Assembly (NCBI GenBank): GCA_964508865.1
Contig: CAZDVP010000088.1
Span: 1-8,162, forward strand
Length of the DNA stretch: 8,162 nt
From: UBA3263 sp964508865
GTDB lineage: Bacteria; Bacteroidota; Bacteroidia; Bacteroidales; Muribaculaceae
Direction of reading: 5' to 3'
A program made the translations under genes and the position numbers. Positions within the stretch are counted from its first letter, which is position 1; each line of letters opens with the position of its first letter. The notes beneath the pieces are model-generated. The model saw only the letters and a program-made list of their open reading frames with translations, had not been told where the DNA came from and searched no databases. Of the stretch, positions 1 to 6,434 are shown piece by piece.

Positions 1-55
1 CGAACTGCTGTACACGGTTTTGCAGACCGTTGCCTAACCTCTCGGCCATGGAACC
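1..55 (-). tRNA. tRNA-Cys (anticodon GCA), 5' part only; 3' end lies beyond the left edge
   Basis: Read on the minus strand from 55 down to 1, the sequence folds as the first 55 nucleotides of a tRNA. There is an acceptor 5' strand GGTTCCA, then TG, a D-arm with a GCC/GGC stem around GAGAGGTTA, and an anticodon stem ACGGT/ACCGT enclosing the loop CTGCAAA. A short variable loop GTAC follows, then the T-stem strand AGCAG and the start of the T-loop TTCG. The anticodon GCA is encoded at 21-23 and reads Cys codons. The missing part should be about 16 nt (rest of the T-loop, CTGCT, TGGAACC and the discriminator base), giving about 71 nt in all. It has its own promoter just upstream and is a separate unit from the DUF4301 gene on the same strand. 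Confidence 0.93.
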
Positions 56-73
56 ATGGGTTCAAACGTGGCG

Positions 74-105
74 CAAAGTTAGGCATTATTCGCGAACCTT
101 GCAAA
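74..105 (-). promoter_or_regulatory. Bacteroidales-type promoter of the tRNA-Cys gene
   Basis: On the minus strand there is a -33 box TTTG (complement of 102-105), a 20-bp spacer and a -7 box TAACTTTG (complement of 74-81). This fits the Bacteroides sigma-ABfr consensus TTTG / TAnnTTTG. If the -7 box ends at -4, transcription starts near 70, giving about 15 nt of leader before the tRNA 5' end at 55. No intrinsic terminator for the upstream DUF4301 gene is visible between 82 and 122. Confidence 0.7.
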
Positions 106-122
106 TTTTTCGGCAATTATTT

Positions 123-1634
123 TTATTGGTGTGCCGGACGGAGTAGGTCGTTAACGGTTTTTACGGGGTTGAACGTTTCGGCTGGCACTTCGACGAACAG
201 GGTGTTCCAGTCGCTCATGGCGCCGTTCCATAGGCCTGGCAGCTCCAGGGCGAGCAGTTCGCGCCCCTGCTGCGACTTGGAGGAGATGAAGCCGGTTGCG
301 GGGTCGACATAGTCGGGCAGGTTGAAGTGTTTGCCGTCGGCGTCGGCAATGTAGCAGACCAGGTCAACGGGGTTGAAGTGCGTGGCCTTGGCCATGAGCG
401 GGGCATATTGCGGCGCAATCTGGTGGCTTTCAAGAATCTGGGGCGATGCGGAGCCGTCGGTGTTGACCGTCAGATAGGGGCCGCCGCCCGGTTCGCCCTC
501 GTTGATAACCATGCCGCAAACGCGCAGCGGGCGGTTGAGTTTGCCGATCAGGTATTTACGCAGCTCTTCGCCGCTGAGCTGCTGCATCTTGGGGTCGGAA
601 ACGTTGAGAACCGACTTGAGGAACTCAGTGGCTTTTCCGAGCGTTTCGGCCGAGGCATCGGCCTGTTTCAGCGCCTGGAGGTGGGAGTCGATTTGGTCGT
701 GGACTAGAATGAGTTGTCCGGCCAGAATGCGCTTCCAGCGCACTGTCGGGTCGCGGTGCGCGTCGGGCACAACGTTGTCGATGTTTTTAATGAACACCAC
801 TGCCGCGTGAATATCGTTGAGGTTGGCAATCAGGGCGCCGTGGCCGCCGGGGCGGAACAGCAGCGAGCCGTCGTCGGTGCGGAAGGGCGTGCCGTCGGGG
901 TTTGCCGCAATGGTGTCGGTCTGAGCCTTTTGCTCCGATAGTTCGGCGTTGATTTTTATGCCATATTGTTTTTCGGCGGCGGGAATCACCTGCTGCAGTT
1001 TGGCTTCGAACAGCTTGCGGTGGTTGGGGCTTACGGTGAAGTGCAGGTTCAGCGTTCCGCCGACTGCCGCAGCCGTTGCGGCTCCTTCGGCAATCTGCTC
1101 TTCGAGCGGGGTGCGCGCTCCGGCGTCATATTTATGGAACTGAAGCAGGCCCTTGGGCAGCTGGCCGTAGTTCAGGCCCTCGGGTGAGATTATGGCCGAA
1201 ATGATTTTGCGGTTCTGGCCGTCAGAGTGCAGCTCCTTAACCGATTGGCCGTAGGCTTTGAGGCAAACATCGTTGAGGGTTGGATAGAAAGCAAAGTCCT
1301 CGATGCGGTCAAGCACCTGCTCAACGTCCGAGCCGGGCGCGGGGGTGTCCGAGTCGCCGCCGGCAAAGTTAAACAGTGCCTTGAACATTCGCGATGCGGC
1401 GCCCGAGGCAGGCACGAACTTGCAGACTTCGCCGCCGTCGTCAAGAAACAGCTGCCAGCGGTCGGAGGCAGCCTGCTGCTGCTCGGCGCTGAGCCGCATA
1501 ATGCCGTTGCCAACGGTTGCTGAATCAATGATTTCCAGAGCCGGAAAGCCGGTTTTGAAGCGGTTGAGCTGCTGCTCAACCTGCTCGGTGGTTATGCCCT
1601 TCTGGGCAAGCGTTTTCAGGTCGTTTTCGTTCAT
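123..1634 (-). CDS. DUF4301 family protein, nucleotidyltransferase-like motifs
   Basis: This is a complete 503-residue protein, about the usual length for the DUF4301 family, which is found mainly in Bacteroidetes and has no established reaction. It has no signal peptide or membrane segment, so it is probably cytoplasmic. Visible motifs are VPASGAASRM at residues 74-83, which resembles the nucleotide-binding G-x-G-x-R-M loop of NTP transferases; PKGLL at 160-164; RPGGHGALIANL at 261-272, close to the PGGHG motif of UDP-sugar pyrophosphorylases; and IKNIDNVVPD at 282-291, like the N-x-DN segment of that family. From these I infer a GT-A type sugar-nucleotide pyrophosphorylase fold, but this is not proven. 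The ATG at 1634 lies about 20 nt after a good promoter, and no other start is needed. The gene is transcribed divergently from gluQ and stands alone. Confidence 0.9.
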   Translation of the reverse strand: MNENDLKTLAQKGITTEQVEQQLNRFKTGFPALEIIDSATVGNGIMRLSAEQQQAASDRWQLFLDDGGEVCKFVPASGAASRMFKALFNFAGGDSDTPAPGSDVEQVLDRIEDFAFYPTLNDVCLKAYGQSVKELHSDGQNRKIISAIISPEGLNYGQLPKGLLQFHKYDAGARTPLEEQIAEGAATAAAVGGTLNLHFTVSPNHRKLFEAKLQQVIPAAEKQYGIKINAELSEQKAQTDTIAANPDGTPFRTDDGSLLFRPGGHGALIANLNDIHAAVVFIKNIDNVVPDAHRDPTVRWKRILAGQLILVHDQIDSHLQALKQADASAETLGKATEFLKSVLNVSDPKMQQLSGEELRKYLIGKLNRPLRVCGMVINEGEPGGGPYLTVNTDGSASPQILESHQIAPQYAPLMAKATHFNPVDLVCYIADADGKHFNLPDYVDPATGFISSKSQQGRELLALELPGLWNGAMSDWNTLFVEVPAETFNPVKTVNDLLRPAHQ

Positions 1635-1658
1635 GGTTATGGTGGAATTTGTGATTCA

Positions 1659-1690
1659 CAAAGTTAAGCAAACTTTTCGAGTCGCCAAAA
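1659..1690 (-). promoter_or_regulatory. Promoter of the DUF4301 gene
   Basis: The minus strand carries TTTTG (complement of 1686-1690), a 19-bp spacer and TAACTTTG (complement of 1659-1666), matching the Bacteroides -33/-7 consensus. The expected transcription start is near 1655, leaving about 20 nt before the ATG at 1634. The -7 octamer is identical to those of the tRNA-Cys promoter and of the surface-protein operon promoter. It lies back to back with the gluQ promoter without overlapping it. Confidence 0.7.
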
Positions 1691-1705
1691 CTTGAGGCCA
1701 AAATG

Positions 1706-1736
1706 TTGGCCGTTCAGTCAAAAATCGGTAATTTTG
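1706..1736 (+). promoter_or_regulatory. Promoter of gluQ, placed almost on the start codon
   Basis: There is a -33 TTG at 1706-1708, a 20-bp spacer and a -7 box TAATTTTG at 1729-1736. By the usual geometry transcription would start near 1740, only about two bases before the ATG at 1742. The in-frame ATG at 1703 lies upstream of the -33 box and so would not be in this transcript, which argues for the start at 1742. Confidence 0.6.
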
Positions 1737-1741
1737 CGCTT

Positions 1742-2593
1742 ATGAATGAGCCGAAACCAATAGTCAGGGGGCGCTTTGCGCCGTCGCCCACCGGGCGGAT
1801 GCACCTGGGCAACGTCTATGCCGCTGTGCAGTCGTGGCTATCGGCGCGCAGCCGTGGCGGCGAATGGATTGTTCGCATCGAAGATATTGACCGCCAGCGC
1901 TCGCGCCCGGAGTATGCGCGCCAGTTGCTCGACGACCTGGAGTGGCTCGGCCTGGGCTGGGATGGCCCCGTTCAGTGGCAGAGCCAACGCTCCGAGTTCT
2001 ACGAAGAAGCGCTCAGCCGCCTGGCCGCGCAGGGGCGCACCTATGGTTGCACGTGCACGCGCGCGCAAATTATGGTCAGCTCGGCCCCACACCAGAGCGA
2101 CGGCCGCGTTATTTATGGCGGCCGCTGCCGGCCCGTCGGCATGCCGCGCGTAGTTGACCCGCCCGCCGGGCGCCATGCGGTCCGCCTTTGGGTTCCCGAC
2201 CGCAATATTGAGTTCACCGACCGCAACTTCGGCCCCCGGAGCGTCAATCTGGCGCGCGAGTGCGGCGACTTCGTTTTGCGGCGCAGCGACGGCGCCTGGG
2301 CCTATCAGCTGGCCGTTACGGTCGACGATGCCCTCATGGGGGTGACCGAGGTTGTTCGCGGCGCCGACCTGCTGCTTTCGGCGGCTCAGCAGATTTATCT
2401 GTTTGAGCTGCTCGGTTTTGACCCGCCGGAGTATGCCCATATCCCGCTGCTGCTCAACGACCGGGGCGAGCGCCTGGCCAAGCGCGATTGTGCCGCCAGC
2501 CTCGAGCAATTGCGCCCGCACCTGACCCCCGAGCAGCTCCTTGCCCGCATCCTTCCCCCCGACCAGCTCGCCCTCTGGCAGCAACTCAAGTGA
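1742..2593 (+). CDS. gluQ: Glutamyl-Q tRNA(Asp) synthetase (GluQRS)
   Basis: The enzyme activates glutamate with ATP and attaches it to queuosine at position 34 of tRNA(Asp), not to the tRNA 3' end. It is a paralogue of the catalytic half of glutamyl-tRNA synthetase without the anticodon-binding domain, and the 283-residue length fits. Visible signatures are RGRFAPSPTG at residues 9-18 followed by the HIGH-type HLGN at 21-24, RIED at 45-48, a likely zinc site C103-x-C105 with Y125-x3-C129, YQLAVTVDD at 188-196, RGADL at 206-210, and the KMSKS-type LAKRD at 245-249. Starting at 1742 puts the catalytic motif the usual short distance from the N-terminus; the alternative ATG at 1703 adds 13 residues encoded by promoter sequence. 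The gene is visibly richer in G and C than its neighbours (41 of 60 bases at 2221-2280). No terminator is obvious after the stop. Confidence 0.93.
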   Translation: MNEPKPIVRGRFAPSPTGRMHLGNVYAAVQSWLSARSRGGEWIVRIEDIDRQRSRPEYARQLLDDLEWLGLGWDGPVQWQSQRSEFYEEALSRLAAQGRTYGCTCTRAQIMVSSAPHQSDGRVIYGGRCRPVGMPRVVDPPAGRHAVRLWVPDRNIEFTDRNFGPRSVNLARECGDFVLRRSDGAWAYQLAVTVDDALMGVTEVVRGADLLLSAAQQIYLFELLGFDPPEYAHIPLLLNDRGERLAKRDCAASLEQLRPHLTPEQLLARILPPDQLALWQQLK

Positions 2594-2733
2594 GTGGTTC
2601 AAGGGGTGGAATTGTTGGGCGGAATGGCGTTAAAGTGGGCGGGGATTTGGTCGTTCGGATAATTATACGTAACTTTGGGGCGATTTTGTGCTTGTCCGCA
2701 AGGCGGCGCAAACCATGAAATAAACCAGACTTA
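2594..2733 (+). promoter_or_regulatory. Promoter and leader of the surface-protein operon
   Basis: This gene-free interval holds a strong match to the Bacteroides promoter: TTTG at 2646-2649, a 20-bp spacer and TAACTTTG at 2670-2677, predicting a start near 2681 and a leader of about 53 nt. The leader contains a small hairpin, CCGC at 2696-2699 pairing with GCGG at 2703-2706 around a 3-nt loop, and a minimal start-stop frame ATG-AAA-TAA at 2715-2723, ten bases before the real ATG. No Shine-Dalgarno sequence is present, as is common in Bacteroidetes. I see no convincing terminator for gluQ in 2594-2645. Confidence 0.7.
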
Positions 2734-3972
2734 ATGCTAAAAAAGTTAACATTCGCACTCTTTGCCATAGCCTTTCAGTCCGGACTGCTCTACGCTCAGG
2801 AACCGATTTGGAGAGCACAGCGGCAAAGCATATATGAACTGGGCGGAAACGGCTCCGCGCAGCTCACTTTGAGCTATTCGGCCGCCATTACCTACAACTC
2901 CGCCGGTCAGCCGGTAGAAACCATAATGGTGTTTGCCGACGGCGAGCGTCAGCGCCGCACAGTTACCTACGACCAACCCGGCGGCAATGCCCTGGTCGAG
3001 CTCACCGAGCTGTTCAGCGGCGGCAAATGGCTGCCCATGAGCCGCAAGGAGCGCACCTACGACGAGCTCACCGGCATCATTACCTCCAATGTTGAAATAA
3101 CCTACGTTGACGGCACCGAGCGCTTCGGCAACTGCTATCGCCGCACCATTACGCGCGACGCCGCCGGCAACGTAACCGCCGTGGCCATTTCCGTTCTCTA
3201 CGACGGCGACTACGACGACATCCGCCGCATGACTGTCACCCCCACCGCCATTACCGTCAGCGAGCTGACCTACGACGGCGTCGGCTTTTTGTGGGTGGAT
3301 GCCGAGAATTATACCGACATTGTGTGGGAGCGCACCGACGGCCAGATTGTCAGCACCGACGACCTCTTTTCGGGCGCCAACCGCCTGCAGAGCGCCCGTT
3401 TTGTGAACAATAACGGCTCCCAGCCCTATTTCGACTACCAAATCGTGGCCACCTACGGCGAGGGCAACGACTTTGACTGCACCATGAGCGGCCTCTACCA
3501 GGGGCTGGCCAACGCCGAAGTCAAGCGCAGCTACTCTGAAACCGCCGGCGCCGACGGCTTCATGACTTACCGGATGCTGACCAGCTACGACGTTGTCGGT
3601 TCCGATGAGCCCGCCGAGCTCTATCGCGAAGTGATTGAAATCGACCCCTGGGGCATCGAAACCCTCTATCGCGAAACCAGCTGGCTCGAGGGCGAGGCCG
3701 ACGAAACCGTTGAGGTGGAGCGCATCACCGAGGTTGAGCGCGACCCCACCTATGGCTATCCGCTCAAAGCAGTTGCCGTTGAGGACGGCACTCCCCTGAC
3801 CCGTATTGACTTTTCGAACTATATTGACTGCGCAACCATCGGCTCGCTCCGCTCAGCGGCGGCCACCGGCGCCCCCGATGCTCCGGCCTTTAACCTGAGC
3901 GGCCGGCGTGTGGCTCCGGGAGCTAAAGGCCTGGTGATTTCGCGCGGCAGCAAACAATTCAGAAAAAAATAA
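2734..3972 (+). CDS. Secreted beta-repeat protein with T9SS-like C-terminal tail
   Basis: This 412-residue protein begins with a signal peptide (KK at 3-4, hydrophobic stretch to about 20, likely cleavage after A21 in LLYA-QE). The body, about residues 30-365, is made of short strand-rich units with recurring Y/T motifs such as ITYNSAGQP (53-60), VTYDQPGG (77-84), RTYDELTG (107-114), ITRDAAGN (139-146) and LTYDGVG (178-184). They look like degenerate YD/RHS-type or MORN-like beta repeats, but no named family is recognised. The last 28 residues, from FNLSGRRV (386-393) through KGLVISRG (398-405) to a basic end, match the pattern 'NLxGxRV...KGxxIxxGKKxxxK' common at the ends of type IX secretion cargo in Bacteroidetes. 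It probably reaches the cell surface or the medium. It is the first gene after the promoter and lies 31 bp before the next gene. Confidence 0.82.
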   Translation: MLKKLTFALFAIAFQSGLLYAQEPIWRAQRQSIYELGGNGSAQLTLSYSAAITYNSAGQPVETIMVFADGERQRRTVTYDQPGGNALVELTELFSGGKWLPMSRKERTYDELTGIITSNVEITYVDGTERFGNCYRRTITRDAAGNVTAVAISVLYDGDYDDIRRMTVTPTAITVSELTYDGVGFLWVDAENYTDIVWERTDGQIVSTDDLFSGANRLQSARFVNNNGSQPYFDYQIVATYGEGNDFDCTMSGLYQGLANAEVKRSYSETAGADGFMTYRMLTSYDVVGSDEPAELYREVIEIDPWGIETLYRETSWLEGEADETVEVERITEVERDPTYGYPLKAVAVEDGTPLTRIDFSNYIDCATIGSLRSAAATGAPDAPAFNLSGRRVAPGAKGLVISRGSKQFRKK

Positions 3973-4003
3973 CTCACATTATAACCAATCTAAAACTGTT
4001 TGT

Positions 4004-6397
4004 ATGAAGAAGTTTAGACTTTCGAGCATTGGCGTCAGCGCTGCCGCTCTGCTGCTTCTCGCCGGCTGCGACGAGAGCATGTATGAAGGCTCCGGCACCG
4101 GCACCATTATGCCCGCAGTCACCTACGATTCAACAATCGTTGGTGCACGCGCAGTTGGCTCGCGAGCAGAGTTCAACGACTTAACAGTCCGCGATCTGAC
4201 ACTCTCACTCACCAAAGCCGACGGCTCTTTTTCGGCCGAATTCGCCTATGGCGATTTCCCGACCAGCCAGGAATTCACCGTTGGCAAGTACACTCTGACT
4301 GCCTCCTACGGCAATCCCACCGAGGAGGGCTTCGAAGTCCCCGCAGTCTATGGCAGCGCCGAGCTCAGCGTTAGCGAAGGCAAAGCCACTCAGGTCGAAC
4401 TGACCGCCAAACCCTCCAAGGCAATGGTCGGCCTGACCTTTGCCGATGACCTTCTCGACTACATGACCGAAGTTTCGGCCGACGTTCGCACCGCGGCCAA
4501 CACCATAGCTTATCCCACCTCGGAGACCCGCTATGTCTACACTCAGCCCGGTCGCGTTGCAGTCGACGTTACCTTTACCAAGCCCAACGGCAAGGCCGGC
4601 ACTCTCGAAGCAATCAGCTTCGACGCCGAAGCCCAGCATCGCTATAACATCACCATCAGCCTCGGCGGCGATGGCGCCGGCTCGATCGAAGGCCTCACCG
4701 TTACCTACGACGACGCCGTTGAAGAGCAGGTTGTTGACCTCGACATTTCCGACGAAGTGCTGACCATTCCCGCTCCGGAAATCACTCTGACCGGCGCCGA
4801 AAACGGCCAGGTGCTCTCGATTATCGAAGGCTCGCCGCTCGGCTCCAACCCCAAAATGAAAATCACCGCCAAGGGCGGAATCAAGAGCGCTCTGCTCACC
4901 ACCACCGGCGCCATCACCTCTGCCGGCTGGCCTGCCCAGATTGACCTGGCCGCTGCTTCCGCTTCGCAAATCGAATCGCTCGAAGCCATGGGCCTGAAGG
5001 GCGCAACCACCTTCCGCAACGCCTCGAAAATGGCCATGGTTGACTTCACCGGCGTTGCCAAACACATCAACGCAACCCCCGACGGCGCCGAACCCAACAT
5101 GTTCTCGCTCATCATCACCGACACCAACGGCAAGACCTCCGAAACCTCCGGCTTCGGCATCAAGGTCGACAAACTCGCGCTGAATCTCTCGGCAATCGAG
5201 GGCGTTAAATACACCGGCGACGGTCAGGTTGAAGTTGAGATGGAATATAACGGCACTGCTCCCATCCAGGACGTCGTTACGGTTAAATACCGCACCAATG
5301 CAGGCGTTTGGAGCACAACGACCATTGCCGGCGCAAAAGTCGTTTCGCGCTCGATGCAAACCTATCGCGTAACGATCAATATTCCTGAAAACGCCAAGAC
5401 TCCCATTACCCTCAAGGCTTCGGCCGGCAGTGCCGAAACCGGCGAAATCGTTATCCCCGACGGTCCTCGCGTGGCCGTTGTCGACAACGACGTTTTCGCA
5501 ACCCACCTCTGGGCCTCCGTGACCATTGGTGGCAAACCCGTTACTGAAGGAACCTCGTTCGAGGTTTCGACCGACGGTGTAAATTTTGCTAAGGCCACCG
5601 GTTCGCCCGACGGTACCGACTACCATATTACCGGTGGCCTGAATCCCGCAACCACCTACTATTTGCGGGCAAAAGTCGGAGCTGACCTTAGCAATAAGGT
5701 AAAAATAACAACCGAGGCCGCCACTCAGCTGGTTAACGGCGACATGGAAACATGGACGTTTGAAAACGTCAGCAAAGGTGCCTTTCAGAAAAACAAATGG
5801 AGAAAAGACACTCCCGCAGGCCCCTGGGCGACGCTCAATGACCTGACTCTGTCGAAGCTCTCCAAAACCGCAGTACGCTCCGGCGCCGAAAGCACGATTG
5901 CCGACACCGGTTCCCACGCCGGCGCATATTGCGCTGCTGTCCGCACCGTTGGCTATGGCGGAAGTACAACCATCTCGTCATCGACCGACTATGCCGCCGG
6001 CGAAATCTACCTGGGCTCGGTCAGCGACACCTCCCCTAACTATGGTGCTCCCTTCGCTTCGCGCCCCAAAGCCGTTAAGTTCTGGTGGAAGCTCTCTGAG
6101 TTCCGCTCGGGCGACCAGGCGCTGGCCTCGGTTGAACTGGTCGATGCCGCCGGCAACGTTATCGCCCAGGCTCAGCAGACTTTCGGCAATAACGCCAACT
6201 TCACCGAAGCAACCCTGCCGCTAACCTATAGCCGCGGCGCCGCCAAAGCTGCAAAGATGCGTTTGAAGTTCCGCTCGTCGACCAAGCAGGATTCCGAACT
6301 TGGCAGCGCCGACGTCTGCTCCATTCCGGCCGCGAACACCACCCAGAAGTTCACCGGCACCACTTTCTATGTCGACGACGTAGAACTCGTCTACTAA
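4004..6397 (+). CDS. DUF4493 / PCMD multidomain lipoprotein
   Basis: This is a 797-residue lipoprotein with a signal peptide ending in the lipobox LAGC (lipidated C22), followed by acidic D-E residues that fit a Bacteroidetes surface-export signal. Inferred domains are: DUF4493-like region, about 30-250 (GTGTIMPAV, then SRA at 53-55 and GKYTLTA at 94-100); an Ig-like domain, about 255-388, shared with the next protein; a strand-rich segment, about 389-484; an FN3-like domain, about 487-573 (LNPATTYYLRAKV at 546-558); and a C-terminal PCMD, about 576-797. The PCMD assignment rests on NGDMETW at 578-584, AGEIYLG at 665-671, RPKAVKFWWK at 687-696 and the final FYVDDVELVY. PCMD is named as a putative carbohydrate metabolism domain; binding of glycans on the cell surface is an inference. 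The gene has no promoter of its own that I can see, so it is probably read from the promoter near 2670. Confidence 0.88.
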   Translation: MKKFRLSSIGVSAAALLLLAGCDESMYEGSGTGTIMPAVTYDSTIVGARAVGSRAEFNDLTVRDLTLSLTKADGSFSAEFAYGDFPTSQEFTVGKYTLTASYGNPTEEGFEVPAVYGSAELSVSEGKATQVELTAKPSKAMVGLTFADDLLDYMTEVSADVRTAANTIAYPTSETRYVYTQPGRVAVDVTFTKPNGKAGTLEAISFDAEAQHRYNITISLGGDGAGSIEGLTVTYDDAVEEQVVDLDISDEVLTIPAPEITLTGAENGQVLSIIEGSPLGSNPKMKITAKGGIKSALLTTTGAITSAGWPAQIDLAAASASQIESLEAMGLKGATTFRNASKMAMVDFTGVAKHINATPDGAEPNMFSLIITDTNGKTSETSGFGIKVDKLALNLSAIEGVKYTGDGQVEVEMEYNGTAPIQDVVTVKYRTNAGVWSTTTIAGAKVVSRSMQTYRVTINIPENAKTPITLKASAGSAETGEIVIPDGPRVAVVDNDVFATHLWASVTIGGKPVTEGTSFEVSTDGVNFAKATGSPDGTDYHITGGLNPATTYYLRAKVGADLSNKVKITTEAATQLVNGDMETWTFENVSKGAFQKNKWRKDTPAGPWATLNDLTLSKLSKTAVRSGAESTIADTGSHAGAYCAAVRTVGYGGSTTISSSTDYAAGEIYLGSVSDTSPNYGAPFASRPKAVKFWWKLSEFRSGDQALASVELVDAAGNVIAQAQQTFGNNANFTEATLPLTYSRGAAKAAKMRLKFRSSTKQDSELGSADVCSIPAANTTQKFTGTTFYVDDVELVY

Positions 6398-6434
6398 CCA
6401 ACTTAGCAATCATTAAACCAAATTGAAATTCACA

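Noticed and set aside
82..122. Possible intrinsic terminator of the DUF4301 gene
   Set aside because: Only a short TTCGCGAA palindrome is present, and there is no stable stem followed by a T-run on the minus strand.
1703..1741. Upstream in-frame start of gluQ at 1703
   Set aside because: The 13 extra codons coincide with the -33 and -7 promoter boxes and would place the catalytic N-terminal motif unusually far from the start.
1838..2602. Minus-strand open frame of 254 codons opposite gluQ
   Set aside because: The opposite strand encodes a complete GluQRS with all its motifs; the antisense product is Ala/Gly-rich and matches no family I recognise.
2746..3441. Minus-strand open frame of 231 codons opposite the T9SS-tailed protein gene
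   Set aside because: It is a composition shadow rich in Val, Gly and Ala; the plus strand has the signal peptide, the repeats and the tail.
4205..5917. Long open frame (570 codons) on the minus strand, antisense to the DUF4493/PCMD lipoprotein gene
   Set aside because: Its product is a Gly/Val/Phe/Ala-rich chain with no recognisable domain, and it has no promoter or start context. It is the expected shadow of GC-biased codons in the real plus-strand gene, which has a clear lipobox and known domains.
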